Source: Psychrobacter immobilis (GTDB taxonomy: Bacteria; Pseudomonadota; Gammaproteobacteria; Pseudomonadales; Moraxellaceae). From it: a stretch of DNA of 64,000 nt. The stretch lies in NCBI GenBank assembly GCA_904846145.1, contig CAJGZL010000001.1, forward strand, positions 1,054,001 to 1,118,000, in the 5' to 3' direction. Positions 30,760 to 40,663 of this stretch are shown here, piece by piece. The notes beneath the pieces are model-generated. The model saw nothing but the letters and a program-made list of their open reading frames with translations. It was not told the DNA's origin and did no database searches. A program made the translations under genes and the position numbers. Position 1 is the stretch's first letter. Each line of letters begins with the position of its first letter.

Positions 30760-32334
30760 CTACTTACCCAACCGCGCTCTTGCAATACTGTTTTTGCCCA
30801 AATAACTGAGCAATAGCAGTAAGCTGATAAAGATCAAAATAGGCGCATTACCAAAAGTCGTATACGGCGTATGGCCGACTCGCGCCTGAATAGTACCGCG
30901 CAATACCGTACGCTCAAACTGCGGCGCACGCTTAACGATCTGACCTCTATGATCAATGATTGCCGTTACCCCAGTATTGGTCGCACGCATGAACCAGCGC
31001 CCGTTCTCCAGCGCCCGCATTTGTACCATTTGCAGATGTTGCAACGGCCCTGCTGACGTGCCAAACCAAGCATCATTCGATATCGTTAATAAAAAGTCGG
31101 TATCGATGGCGTTTTTGCGCGTAGTATCTGGATAGGCCACTTCATAACAAATCGCTGAGCCTAGATTATGACCGCGCACTCGCAATGGCGACTGTTGATC
31201 ATCACCACGGCTATAGCTAATCATCTCTTGACTACCTGCCAGACCTGGCAGTAGATCTAGTGTACCTTGAAAAGGAATATACTCCCCATACGGCACCAAG
31301 CGCTGCTTTTTATACAGACCCTCTGCCTGTGCACCGAGCGCTATGACGCTATTATAGAAGGGCGCGTATTTATCAGTGCTCGGATCGAATGCCGCCTCAT
31401 CTTGATAAGGAATACCCGTGACCCAAGTGGTGTCCGTCTCCTTGGCTATCTCGACCATTTCACCGATAAAGCCGACTGCCTCCGTCTGAAACATCGGAAT
31501 GGATGACTCAGGCCACAGCACAATGTCACGGCCCCACTCGCTACGAGTGAGGGTTGCATATATCTTGAGCGTCTCCACTTGGAACTCAGTGAGCCATTTT
31601 AAGTCTTGCGGGATATTGCCTTGGATGAGCGATACCGAAAGATCAGGCGTACCCTTGGGCTTCGTCCACTGCGGATCAGCCAGCCACAGCGAGGTGCTAA
31701 CGACTAGCAGGGCAAATGAGGCCAATAGATAGCCGCCACGATTGCGCATCTGCTCAACCACACTAGCTGCGAGTAATACCGCCACAAAAGTCACGGCAAA
31801 TATACCCGCCACAGGCGCAAGTGACGATAGCCAATACTGCTCAGTAAAGGCATAACCAATGAATAACCAAGGAAATCCTGAGAACAGCCACGTCTTAAGC
31901 CATTCTTGAAATACCCAAAGCGCTGCAAAAGCAAAAGGCTGCTTGCCAACTACCCGATTGAATAGTAGCGCCATAAAGCCATGAAATAGCCCCATAATCA
32001 GGCCCATGATCGCGATCAAAATCAGCGCAAGCCACGCTGGTGTATCGCCGTAATCATGAATAGAGGTATAAAGCCAAAAAGCGCCAACGCACCACAGCCC
32101 TGTACCATAAGCTTCACCGATAATAAAGGCACGTTTACCGCTCATCTCGGGCAATAACAACGCATATAAAATCGCAGGCGATATCAAAGCCAATGGCCAG
32201 AACCCATAAGGTGCTAGCGCTAAAGTAAATGACGCTCCTGCAAGCGCAGCCAGCACAATCAGCAGACCTAACGGTCTTTTTTTCGACTTGTTCGCATTGA
32301 GGCGCTTTTGCAAATCATCAGTAGACAGACGCAT
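30760..32334 (-). CDS. lnt: Apolipoprotein N-acyltransferase
   Basis: A 524-residue inner-membrane enzyme that adds the third acyl chain to bacterial lipoproteins. Several N-terminal helices are followed by a nitrilase-like domain. The catalytic residues are E276 (LWPESSIP), a Lys in YKKQRLVPYGEY (342/343) and C396 (GSAICYEVAYPD), matching the E. coli Glu-Lys-Cys triad. corC lies upstream on the same strand, as in many gammaproteobacteria, but a terminator between them suggests lnt has its own promoter. Confidence 0.95.
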   Translation of the reverse strand: MRLSTDDLQKRLNANKSKKRPLGLLIVLAALAGASFTLALAPYGFWPLALISPAILYALLLPEMSGKRAFIIGEAYGTGLWCVGAFWLYTSIHDYGDTPAWLALILIAIMGLIMGLFHGFMALLFNRVVGKQPFAFAALWVFQEWLKTWLFSGFPWLFIGYAFTEQYWLSSLAPVAGIFAVTFVAVLLAASVVEQMRNRGGYLLASFALLVVSTSLWLADPQWTKPKGTPDLSVSLIQGNIPQDLKWLTEFQVETLKIYATLTRSEWGRDIVLWPESSIPMFQTEAVGFIGEMVEIAKETDTTWVTGIPYQDEAAFDPSTDKYAPFYNSVIALGAQAEGLYKKQRLVPYGEYIPFQGTLDLLPGLAGSQEMISYSRGDDQQSPLRVRGHNLGSAICYEVAYPDTTRKNAIDTDFLLTISNDAWFGTSAGPLQHLQMVQMRALENGRWFMRATNTGVTAIIDHRGQIVKRAPQFERTVLRGTIQARVGHTPYTTFGNAPILIFISLLLLLSYLGKNSIARARLGK

Positions 32335-32496
32335 AGTTATTACCTAAAACCTTAAACTTAGAACCGAACGACAAATTTTTAGTGTTTTTAATGTAAAGAG
32401 GCTGTTTACGCATCCGCTCAAATTAAATGCGACTATGATACCAGCCTGCGCCAATAAAGGGGTAAATTTGCGTAGTTAGGTTAGACTGCTAACCAT

Positions 32497-32525
32497 AAAA
32501 AACACGGCCGTAGCCGTGTTTTTTT
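32497..32525 (-). terminator. Terminator between corC and lnt
   Basis: Stem AACACGGC / GCCGTGTT with loop CGTA and a T run on either strand. It lies directly after corC. Confidence 0.8.
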
Positions 32526-32556
32526 ATTTATGTCTAAGACTAATTTATCAATAAAA

Positions 32557-33456
32557 TTAATGACTACCAATCAATACCTGATTATCCGCTTTTATATTGG
32601 TCAGCTCAAGATCGTTAATAGAGCGCCCTTCTACATCAGTAATAGTGATTTTCCAGTCATCTATCTCGACGCTCTCGCCCTCTAAGTCACTGACATAACC
32701 GAGCGCCTGCATGACTAAACCGCCCATCGTATCGACATCGGTATCATCAAAATGGCTGCCTAGCTCATCGTTACAGTCTTCAATCACCGTCGAGGCTTGC
32801 ACGCACCAAGTATTAGGCTTTTCAGGATGGATGACAATATTATTGATATCGCTGTCTTCATCAAAGTCATCATGCTCATCAACGATATCACCGACGATTT
32901 CTTCTAATAAATCCTCCATCGTCACCACACCTGCAAAGTTACCGAACTCGTCAACGACGATTGCCATATGGACTTGGGTGCGTTGCAGTGAGCGTAAAAG
33001 GGTATCGGAACGTGCGTTTTCACTGATATACAATGGCTGGCGCACTAAGTCTTTAAGACGTTTGCTATCGATTTTTTCGTCTTGATCGCGCACCATATAG
33101 ACGAGCAGCGGAATCAAGTCTTTTGCCAGTAGAATACCGATCACTGCATCGTCATCTTGGCTGTCAAATACAGGATAGCGTGAGTGCGTGGTCTCTAAGA
33201 TGATATCCATGACCTCAGCCAGACTAGTACTCTCGTGCAGGCTGATAACTTGTGGGCGCGGGGTCATGATCTCCCGCACTTGGGTGGCGGGCAAGTCCAA
33301 TACGCCCTCGAGCATATCAACCGTATCAGGCTCTAAAAACCGGCGCGATTCCTGCACCAGATTGATTAGCTCATCACGGGTTTCGGGGGCGGTCGATAGC
33401 CAGCGTTTTAAGCCGCGCATCGACCAGCTACTCGGGCTGGGAGTGTCTTCAGACAT
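32557..33456 (-). CDS. corC: CorC/HlyC family protein with CBS pair
   Basis: A 299-residue cytosolic protein (YbeX/CorC type). I chose the ATG at 33456 (MSEDTPSPSS); an upstream ATG at 33537 would add 27 residues that do not look conserved. Domain order: an N-terminal helical part, two CBS motifs (REIMTPRPQVISLHES and the LYISENARSD region ending in VVTMEDLLEEIVGDI) and the CorC/HlyC C-terminal domain (MGGLVMQALG). The family is linked to magnesium and cobalt homeostasis and to ribosome function. Placed before lnt as is common. Confidence 0.9.
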   Translation of the reverse strand: MSEDTPSPSSWSMRGLKRWLSTAPETRDELINLVQESRRFLEPDTVDMLEGVLDLPATQVREIMTPRPQVISLHESTSLAEVMDIILETTHSRYPVFDSQDDDAVIGILLAKDLIPLLVYMVRDQDEKIDSKRLKDLVRQPLYISENARSDTLLRSLQRTQVHMAIVVDEFGNFAGVVTMEDLLEEIVGDIVDEHDDFDEDSDINNIVIHPEKPNTWCVQASTVIEDCNDELGSHFDDTDVDTMGGLVMQALGYVSDLEGESVEIDDWKITITDVEGRSINDLELTNIKADNQVLIGSH

Positions 33457-33727
33457 GGTAACGTGAGTTAACCTCTTTGGTTGGTAGATATAGATAAAGT
33501 ATAAACCGTTAGATGGGGATAAAATAGCTAACATCAAACGGGTAGCAAATTAGTTTCACTTTATCGCAAGCCTTTATCACATTCAACGATAAATTTATGC
33601 AAATTGTATTGTCAGTGTGATATAAATTTTGCTATGGTCAAAACATTGATTTCATTATTCATTTTAATATACATCTTAACATTGATTTCACCACTTACTT
33701 CAACACCTACTTAAGTAACGCAATCCT

Positions 33728-35089
33728 ATGTCGCTCAGCTCCTCTTTTAAATCATGGTGGTCAAAGCGCACTGCAAATAAACAGGCTCTAAACCGACCAC
33801 CAAGCATTGAACCTACTAATCATAAGCCGCTTAGCTGGTGGCGATTACTCATACGTTTGCTTATCTTAATTACTTTAATACTCTCGGCAATCTGGCTATT
33901 GCTGGCTATTTGGTATCAGTTTGGCGCTCTATCAGCCATCACTTGGCTGGCAGCAGTCATAATAGTAGGTTTATTAGCGGCATTAATTACTTCGCGCTAT
34001 CTACCAAAGCTAACTGATAAGCTAGCTTATAAGCTGATGAATAAACCCGCGCTTACTACCCACAATCGACGCCGATACTCAAGGGTCTTACTGGCAGGCT
34101 ATACCAGCGTTTGGCTGCTCGGTCTGGGCTGGTTTTTCTCTATTGAAGCCAAACAGGAGCGCAACTGGCAGCCTGATGTCAGTGAAGTAGTCAGCTATAC
34201 TCGCGACGCTAATAATCCTAACTTGATAACCTTTACTAACGTGCGTAACTTCGACTGGCATGCGCCGCGCGGTGATGGCGAAGAGATCACATCCGATGCG
34301 CGCTGGGAGACTCGTACGGTCGATATGTCCAAGCTAGCAGGCGTCGATATATTTAATTCGTATTGGATGGGGCCATTGATTGCGCACACCTTAGTTAGCT
34401 TTCGCTTTGAAGATGATCGGCCGCTCGCTTTCTCCTTTGAGATTCGCAAAGAGGACGATGAGACATTTTCGGCATTAGCTGGGTTTTTTCGCCGCTTTGA
34501 GCTGAGCCTGATTGCTAGCGAGGAGCGTGATATTATTTATACTCGTACTAATGCGCGCGGCGAGCAAGTGTATCTATTCCCTGTTAGTCACTTGCAGCAA
34601 AGCGAGGTTCAGTCGCTATTTGAATCCTACCTTATCGCAGCGGATGAGCTCAATGCGCAGCCGTCTTGGTATAATACTTTTACCAGTAACTGTACTAATA
34701 TTATTTTTTATATGGCGCGGATCGTCAGCGGTGAGCGCCTGCCTTGGGATTATCGTATTTGGGTGTCGGGCTGGCTGCCCAATTATCTGTACGATATCGG
34801 TATGCTAGATGCTGATATTAGTTCTAATGATGCTGGCACTGACGCTAATTCTGAGCAAAATGATAACCAAGAAAGCACTGAGCCGTGGTCGATGGAGCAA
34901 TGGTATGAGCGTGCGCATATCAATCCAAAAGTGCGCGGCTTTGATAATAGCGCTAATTTAGACGTCAGTAATAACAGCGCTGAGTTTTCTAGGCAGATTC
35001 GCCAAGGTATTCCAATTCCGCCACTGGCTGATACGCAAGTTGAAGCTGAGGCAGATGCCATCTCACAGGCTAGAATGACGGCTGAATAG
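33728..35089 (+). CDS. DUF4105 domain membrane protein
   Basis: A 453-residue protein with three membrane helices (about 40-65, 68-88 and 119-138), then a large periplasmic domain matching DUF4105. Typical pieces are ARWETRTVDMSKLAGVDIFNSYWMGP, HTLVSFRFEDDRPLAFSFEIR and NTFTSNCTNIIFYMAR, with a conserved NC pair. The function of the family is unknown; a peptidase-like papain fold has been proposed for related proteins. The C-terminal 80 residues are Asn/Asp/Ser-rich. The ribosome site is weak. Confidence 0.8.
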   Translation: MSLSSSFKSWWSKRTANKQALNRPPSIEPTNHKPLSWWRLLIRLLILITLILSAIWLLLAIWYQFGALSAITWLAAVIIVGLLAALITSRYLPKLTDKLAYKLMNKPALTTHNRRRYSRVLLAGYTSVWLLGLGWFFSIEAKQERNWQPDVSEVVSYTRDANNPNLITFTNVRNFDWHAPRGDGEEITSDARWETRTVDMSKLAGVDIFNSYWMGPLIAHTLVSFRFEDDRPLAFSFEIRKEDDETFSALAGFFRRFELSLIASEERDIIYTRTNARGEQVYLFPVSHLQQSEVQSLFESYLIAADELNAQPSWYNTFTSNCTNIIFYMARIVSGERLPWDYRIWVSGWLPNYLYDIGMLDADISSNDAGTDANSEQNDNQESTEPWSMEQWYERAHINPKVRGFDNSANLDVSNNSAEFSRQIRQGIPIPPLADTQVEAEADAISQARMTAE

Positions 35090-35171
35090 AATGTGTGATT
35101 AAAGCGTAATGATACGATTTTGATCTCAGGTTTCAATTTTTATTTCAATATAAAGGTTTGCCCCTGAATTT

Positions 35172-35561
35172 TTACCTACTAGTTTGAATATAAATAGCTA
35201 TCGAATATTGTTTGAATGCATCTTGCTTAAAATGATAAATGTATTTTGGCGATACGGCTTTGATTGTAGTTAATGTAGTCACCTTAATAGCATACTCATT
35301 GGGATCGTTATTATCATAATAAATTGCTGCCACCGACTCTCCTAAGTGCTCTGCAATCGCTTTGATCAGTGGCGAGCTAATCCCTTGCAATAATAATCGG
35401 CGCTGCGCCTCTTTAATAGAGACGTCAAAATTTTGCGCATAAAACCAAGGCGCTGCATTTATCCCTGACTCGGTTAAAATATTAAAATAGTAATCGGGCA
35501 ATGGCTCATCTTTATATAATTTATCCGCTAGTGCCTCTATTTTTTGCCAATCTATAGTCAT
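35172..35561 (-). CDS. Unknown protein
   Basis: A 129-residue soluble protein. I chose the ATG at 35561 (MTIDWQK), which follows GTGGAA, over the GTG at 35570. No family is recognised. It has a helical N-terminal half (IEALADKLYKDEPLPDYYFNILTESG) and a mixed C-terminal half. It lies 3' of the YcgN-like gene on the same strand (63 bases). Confidence 0.6.
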   Translation of the reverse strand: MTIDWQKIEALADKLYKDEPLPDYYFNILTESGINAAPWFYAQNFDVSIKEAQRRLLLQGISSPLIKAIAEHLGESVAAIYYDNNDPNEYAIKVTTLTTIKAVSPKYIYHFKQDAFKQYSIAIYIQTSR

Positions 35562-35624
35562 AGTTTCCACAGTTTTAGCAGCTGGTTTATTAAATAGCTT
35601 TTGCTCATACTCTAACCTTAGCTT

Positions 35625-36203
35625 TCAAGGCGTCACCCAATTCACCACTCGCGGCTCCATCTCTTCATCACTCATACCGACCTCAGAGACACAGCGCCCA
35701 GCGATACCGATATTTGCCGCGCGCATTTGCTGCTGAGTCGCTACCGCATCTCCAGTCAATAATAGATGCCACGCTGGCAAGGATTGACCTTTATATAAGC
35801 GCTTATAGGCACAGTGTGCAGGCAGCCACATCATAGAGGGCAGCTTGCCGATAGTAAGCTGAATGCAGTCAGGTACATACTCTTGGCGCGTATCATAATG
35901 CTGACAATACCCCGTCTCGCAGTTCATCAGCTGACAGGCGACATCGGTATACTCAACTAAAGCCTCATCGACATTGCCCTCTTCATCCTCATCAACGTAT
36001 TTAATCAGACAGCAACTCCCGCAGCCATCACATAGAGCCTCCCACTCGCTATGATTTAGCTCATTGAGTGCAAAGCGCGTCCAAAATTGTGGACGCAGCT
36101 CTGTATCTTTTGACTCTGAGCTCTCGACATCAGATGTTTCAGCAGTAGAGGTTAGCGAGCTGACTTTTGACGGGCTGGATGGCGATAAAAAATTTAAATT
36201 CAT
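35625..36203 (-). CDS. YcgN family cysteine-cluster protein (UPF0260)
   Basis: A 192-residue protein. The YcgN core is clear: FWTRFALNELNHSEWEALCDGCGSCCLIKY, VACQLMNCETGYCQHYDTRQEYVPDC, and LPAHCAYKRLYKGQSLPAWHLLLTGD. The many Cys residues suggest metal or Fe-S binding; the function is unknown. About 50 Ser-rich residues precede the core, absent from E. coli YcgN (about 150 residues). I chose the ATG at 36203; a TTG at 36254 is possible but less likely. Confidence 0.88.
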   Translation of the reverse strand: MNLNFLSPSSPSKVSSLTSTAETSDVESSESKDTELRPQFWTRFALNELNHSEWEALCDGCGSCCLIKYVDEDEEGNVDEALVEYTDVACQLMNCETGYCQHYDTRQEYVPDCIQLTIGKLPSMMWLPAHCAYKRLYKGQSLPAWHLLLTGDAVATQQQMRAANIGIAGRCVSEVGMSDEEMEPRVVNWVTP

Positions 36204-36403
36204 AGGATCAGCTTTTAATAGGTGGCTTGTAGGAAACAATGGGATAAGTAGCAACCATTTTGATAACGAGCGTTACAGTATTATAGCTGTTTTTACGTGA
36301 TTTGGGCGTTAAGGTAGAACGGTTGAATAAAAGGTAAGGTATTAATATATAAAATCATTGGTTCCTACCTTGCTAAAAACCACACTAAAAAAAGGATAAT
36401 AAT

Positions 36404-37141
36404 ATGTCTATTAAGACTTTTGAGCTAGTCAGTACTACCGATAATGGCGTTGAGCTAAAGAGCTATGTCGCGCTACCTGAGAGCGCCAGTAATGATAATC
36501 CAGTCACAGGTATCTTAGTCGCGCCAGAATGGTGGGGCGTGGTCGAGCATCCCAAATCCGTCACTGAGCGTCTTGCAAAAGCGGGCTATGCGGCTGTCGC
36601 TATGGATGTGTTTGGCGAGGGTAAACTCACCACTGACGCAGCAATGGCTAATATGTGGATGGAGCAAGTGCTCGCTGACCAAGATATGCTGATGGCGCGT
36701 TGCCAGCTGATCTTAAATGATTTTAGTGATCAAATGGGCGTCAATGGCGATAATCTTGGCGCAATTGGCTTTTGTTTCGGTGGTAAAGTCGTGTTAGATA
36801 TGGCGCGCGAAGGTATGCCTCTCAAAGCTGTCGCGACTTTCCATGGTAACTTATCACCAAAGCAGCCTGCGGATAAAAACTTTGCCACCAAAGTATTAGT
36901 TGCGCATGGTGGTGCTGATTCTATGGTAACGATGGATGCAGTAGAGGGCTTCAAAAAAGAGATGGAGGCAGCAGGTGTCGATTATACCGTCGATGTCTAT
37001 GACGATGCTAAGCATGGCTTTACCAATCCACAAGCCGATAAACGCGCGGCAGATAATGATGCCGATTTAGGTTACAACGAGGCCGCTGCCAAGCAAAGCT
37101 GGGATAAAATGATGGACTTTATGAAAGCGAACTTGGGCTAG
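36404..37141 (+). CDS. Dienelactone hydrolase family protein
   Basis: A 245-residue alpha/beta hydrolase of the DLH family. The catalytic triad is visible: C124 in GFCFGG, D172 in HGGADSMV and H204 in KHGFTNP. The family hydrolyses dienelactone and other esters or lactones; no aromatic degradation genes are nearby, so the substrate is open. AAGGA precedes the ATG. A palindromic repeat and a terminator follow. Confidence 0.9.
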   Translation: MSIKTFELVSTTDNGVELKSYVALPESASNDNPVTGILVAPEWWGVVEHPKSVTERLAKAGYAAVAMDVFGEGKLTTDAAMANMWMEQVLADQDMLMARCQLILNDFSDQMGVNGDNLGAIGFCFGGKVVLDMAREGMPLKAVATFHGNLSPKQPADKNFATKVLVAHGGADSMVTMDAVEGFKKEMEAAGVDYTVDVYDDAKHGFTNPQADKRAADNDADLGYNEAAAKQSWDKMMDFMKANLG

Positions 37142-37174
37142 TTTGTTCTATCTTTTTCATCCTGTCTTAAAGGC

Positions 37175-37241
37175 GTAGGGTGCACTCTATCGCACTAATT
37201 ATTTTTTATATTATCGCACTGGTGCGCTGGGCACACCCTAC
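37175..37241. repeat. Palindromic GTAGGGTG/CACCCTAC element (67 bp)
   Basis: GTAGGGTGCAC at the left pairs with GCACACCCTAC at the right. The last 21 bases (37221-37241) are the exact reverse complement of the start of the repeat at 42969, so it belongs to the same family. Confidence 0.75.
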
Positions 37242-37248
37242 AAAAACT

Positions 37249-37283
37249 AAGCAGAGTATATTAATTATACTCTGCTTTTTTAT
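37249..37283 (+). terminator. Terminator after the dienelactone hydrolase gene
   Basis: Stem AAGCAGAGTATA / TATACTCTGCTT with a T run, directly behind the palindromic element. Confidence 0.8.
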
Positions 37284-37386
37284 GGGCTAAGCGTAGCTGG
37301 ACTTACGTCTCTGTTAAATAACATCGTCACCGCATTGTAAGATAGAATACTTGATAATAAGTATTAAGAACATATTGAGGTCTACA

Positions 37387-40300
37387 ATGGATTGGTTTTC
37401 GATTATTATTTTGCTGATCATCGCTAGTGTCTTTTATAAAAAGCTAAATGCACAGCTTAAGCAACTACGCGGTGATATAACGAAGCTACAAATTGAGCTG
37501 CAACAGCACAAAGATAATGCTAAAGCTTTAAAGTCCCCAGATTCCATTGCTAATAATACCACCCCATTGACCTCATCCAGCACAGCAGCGCCACAACCAA
37601 TATTACCACCGCCACTGCCGACTAGGATTAGTGCTGACGAGCAGACCAACCCTGTGCTAAGTGAGCACTTCGTAGATAATACTCCTACTATAAAAGCGTT
37701 ATCTACTGATCCAAAGCCAGTACCAAGTCAACTAGCCGCTGCTACGCCAATCATGGAGCCAGATGAGCACTCGCTCCCTATCGTCACCTCCCTATTTAAC
37801 TCGCTGAAAAACTGGTTCTTAGGGGGTAACTTAGTCGTGCGTGTTGGCGTTTTAGTATTACTGGTCGGTGTGGTTTTATTGCTACGCTTAGTCAGCGATT
37901 ATGTCGAGATTTCTATAGAGTCCAAACTTATCGCTATCGGTGTCACAGGGTTAGCGCTGGCAGGTTTAGGTCTAAAGCTTGCGACTAAACGCTTTGCCTA
38001 CGGTATCACCTTGCAAGGAGCAGGCTTAGCCATCGCTTACTTGACGACCTTTTTTGCCTACAACGTCTATGAGGTACTTGCCAGCGTACCGAGCTTTATT
38101 ACTTTAGGACTGATATCTGCGCTTACTATTGGCTTAGCCATCCGTCAAAACGCTTTTCCTTTAGCGCTGTTAGCTTTGGGCGGTGGTTTTTTTGCGCCTC
38201 TATTGACGGCAACGGATACAGGTAGCTTGACGGCATTATTTAGCTATTATCTGCTGTTAAACATCGCCGTCGCCATCATTGCTCATTACCGTACTTGGAA
38301 AATATTGAATATATTAGGCGTCGCAGTGACTTTTGGTCTGGCTTATTACTTCGGTGGTTTTGCTAGTGTAAGTAGCGAGATTGATGAACAGCGTTGGTCG
38401 CTTGTGCTACTGGTTGCTCTACATCTAGCGCTGTATCTGTTTATAGCGATACGCTATACCCAGCAGATTATTACCTATAATGTCAATTATGAAGCCGCTA
38501 CCTCTATGACGGCTACAATAGCTGCAACTGCCTATACTACCAATGCAAAACCTGTGCATAGCCATAGCAATAATCTCTATCTCTACCCGATGGATATAGG
38601 GCTATTGTTTTCAGTGCCTGTATTAGCGTTCGGATTATTTGCTGCTCTATTGCATGATATTGAGCAGGCGCTAACCCTGACTAGTGCCATTTTAGGGGCT
38701 GTTTATTTGGGCTTGGGCTGGTCGCTCATTCGTCGTAGTCAGCGCTATGCGCTGATTACTGAGGGAATGCTGGCGTTAGGGTTTGGCTTTTTGGCCTTAG
38801 TTATACCCTTAGCCTTTGATGCTGAGTGGATTGCAGTTGGCTGGTCGATTCAGGGCGTAGCGCTGGTTTGGTTTGGACGGCGCTCGCTACGCGCGTGGCT
38901 CGTGATCTTTGGTCTATTATTACAGATAGCCAGTGTCGGATTGTTATTCTTATACGCCTTTTTTGGCGATGCGACCACTTTAGCTATGTCACTCTCCGCT
39001 ATCGCCAGCCTTAGTGTGGTGTTTATTTTGCGAGCCAGCAATTCGCCTAATATCTTGTTCAATGCCAACTCGCAAGCAGATACCAATATTCTTCATACCA
39101 CCAATACTATTGATAATAATAATCTAGATGACATAAATAGTGAGGTAACCAAATACGCAAGTGCTCTAGGTATCAGCCCTCAAGCCGCTCGGCAGTGGCT
39201 TATGAGTATCAACCGTCAAACCACTGCCTTCAATGTGGTATGGCGCAGTCCTGCCTTTATAAGCTTTTTAACTGCTATAGCTATCGTTTGGTCGCTTTAC
39301 GTTTTAATCAACGACTTTGATCTGTGGTTTGAGCATTGGCAATTAGCAACAACGACTTTAATAGCACTAGCGACTTTGCTTAGTTTGAGTATTTATTGGC
39401 TAATCAATCGCTATCGCACTTGGGCGGAGGTTCGCTATTTTAGCCACGCCTTACTGAGCTTATTTTATCTAGCTCTAATACTGCAATTACCGCAAAAGTT
39501 CGAGTTTGACCATCAATGGAGCGCTATAAACTGGGCAGTTTTTAGCGTCCTTTTACTCGGCTGGCTAATCATCGCTCAGCTATGGTTGAAAACGTGGTAT
39601 AGCAAGCTTGTCATCAATAAAGATGCTGATGCTAGTACTGTTGCTGATGTTGATGTTGATGTTGATAATGTTAGTAATGAGACAAATACTAAAAATAATT
39701 CTTCATATCAATACGCCAGTTGGTTAGCGACTGGCATATTAGTGCTGGCGGCGGCTGTCTATTACAGTTGGTCGGACTCAGGTGGGGTGGTGACCATCGC
39801 TATCATTAGTCTGTGCTTGATTGTATTGATACAATTTGCTGAGCGTCACTTGGCAAGCATACTGCCATGGTTTGATTGGCATAAAGCATTAGCAGGCTGT
39901 AGCGCTCTATTCGTACCACTATTGCTCATCTGGGTCGTTATTACTAACTGGTATCACGATGGTATCGTCTGGGACTTACCTTATATTCCTGTGCTAAATC
40001 TGTATGATATCGCAGTGCTACTGGCGATGGCTTATGGTCTAAAAGTATATGCTTTATCGCAAAATAATAGCGCTTTACAAAGTACTGCGCACGCTCATCA
40101 ACACAAAACTATTTTTAAAAATCTCCTGCTTAGAGTGATTGGTATTATTAGCTTTTGGGTACTCTCAAGTATGCTAATACGTACGCTGCACGCCTTTAAT
40201 GGCACGCCGCTGTGGAATGATGGCGCTTGGAGTGATGATAAAGTACAAACCAGTTTGACGATACTATGGACGCTGACCGCCCTTGTCGCCACCTTTATGT

Positions 40301-40530
40301 CGAGCCGAAACGGTAAGCGCTTTTGGTGGTTTATGGGTATTGGCTTACTCGGCGTAGTAGTACTCAAACTGGTGCTGGTCGACTTATCACAGACAGGCGC
40401 TATTTTGCGCGTCATCTCCTTCTTAGTAGCAGGTAGCTTGATATTATTGATTGGTTATCTTGCGCCACTGCCACCTGAGCATGAAAAAGAGAGTGAAATA
40501 ATGGACGATATTGAAAAACAGCACAAGTGA
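37387..40530 (+). CDS. DUF2339 large multi-pass membrane protein
   Basis: A 1047-residue inner-membrane protein. I chose the ATG at 37387 because GAGG lies six bases before it; an ATA-type upstream start at 37351 is unlikely. A first helix (WFSIIILLIIASVFY) leads into a short coiled coil and a Pro/Ser-rich linker, then some 25 or more membrane segments starting with GGNLVVRVGVLVLLVGVVLLLRLV, the hallmark of DUF2339. Function unknown. Two polar loops carry Asn/Asp repeats, including a Val-Asp repeat coded by GATGTT copies near 39650. Confidence 0.85.
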   Translation: MDWFSIIILLIIASVFYKKLNAQLKQLRGDITKLQIELQQHKDNAKALKSPDSIANNTTPLTSSSTAAPQPILPPPLPTRISADEQTNPVLSEHFVDNTPTIKALSTDPKPVPSQLAAATPIMEPDEHSLPIVTSLFNSLKNWFLGGNLVVRVGVLVLLVGVVLLLRLVSDYVEISIESKLIAIGVTGLALAGLGLKLATKRFAYGITLQGAGLAIAYLTTFFAYNVYEVLASVPSFITLGLISALTIGLAIRQNAFPLALLALGGGFFAPLLTATDTGSLTALFSYYLLLNIAVAIIAHYRTWKILNILGVAVTFGLAYYFGGFASVSSEIDEQRWSLVLLVALHLALYLFIAIRYTQQIITYNVNYEAATSMTATIAATAYTTNAKPVHSHSNNLYLYPMDIGLLFSVPVLAFGLFAALLHDIEQALTLTSAILGAVYLGLGWSLIRRSQRYALITEGMLALGFGFLALVIPLAFDAEWIAVGWSIQGVALVWFGRRSLRAWLVIFGLLLQIASVGLLFLYAFFGDATTLAMSLSAIASLSVVFILRASNSPNILFNANSQADTNILHTTNTIDNNNLDDINSEVTKYASALGISPQAARQWLMSINRQTTAFNVVWRSPAFISFLTAIAIVWSLYVLINDFDLWFEHWQLATTTLIALATLLSLSIYWLINRYRTWAEVRYFSHALLSLFYLALILQLPQKFEFDHQWSAINWAVFSVLLLGWLIIAQLWLKTWYSKLVINKDADASTVADVDVDVDNVSNETNTKNNSSYQYASWLATGILVLAAAVYYSWSDSGGVVTIAIISLCLIVLIQFAERHLASILPWFDWHKALAGCSALFVPLLLIWVVITNWYHDGIVWDLPYIPVLNLYDIAVLLAMAYGLKVYALSQNNSALQSTAHAHQHKTIFKNLLLRVIGIISFWVLSSMLIRTLHAFNGTPLWNDGAWSDDKVQTSLTILWTLTALVATFMSSRNGKRFWWFMGIGLLGVVVLKLVLVDLSQTGAILRVISFLVAGSLILLIGYLAPLPPEHEKESEIMDDIEKQHK

Positions 40531-40663
40531 CAAGCCATAAGCAGACTTCATGGAGAAATTATAACGTGACGACTTGGGTTCTGTAGTAAACTGAGCACCA
40601 CAGCTACTCTGGACGCATTGTCTAGAATTTGCGCATCATTTATTAAAAAGGCAGTAAAAGCAG

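Noticed and set aside
36204..36254. TTG start extending the YcgN-like protein by 17 residues
   Set aside because: The added residues are not typical and the ATG at 36203 is preferred; the choice is not certain.
39636..39675. GATGTT tandem repeat as a phase-variable tract
   Set aside because: The unit is six bases and in frame in the DUF2339 gene, so changes in copy number would not switch the frame.
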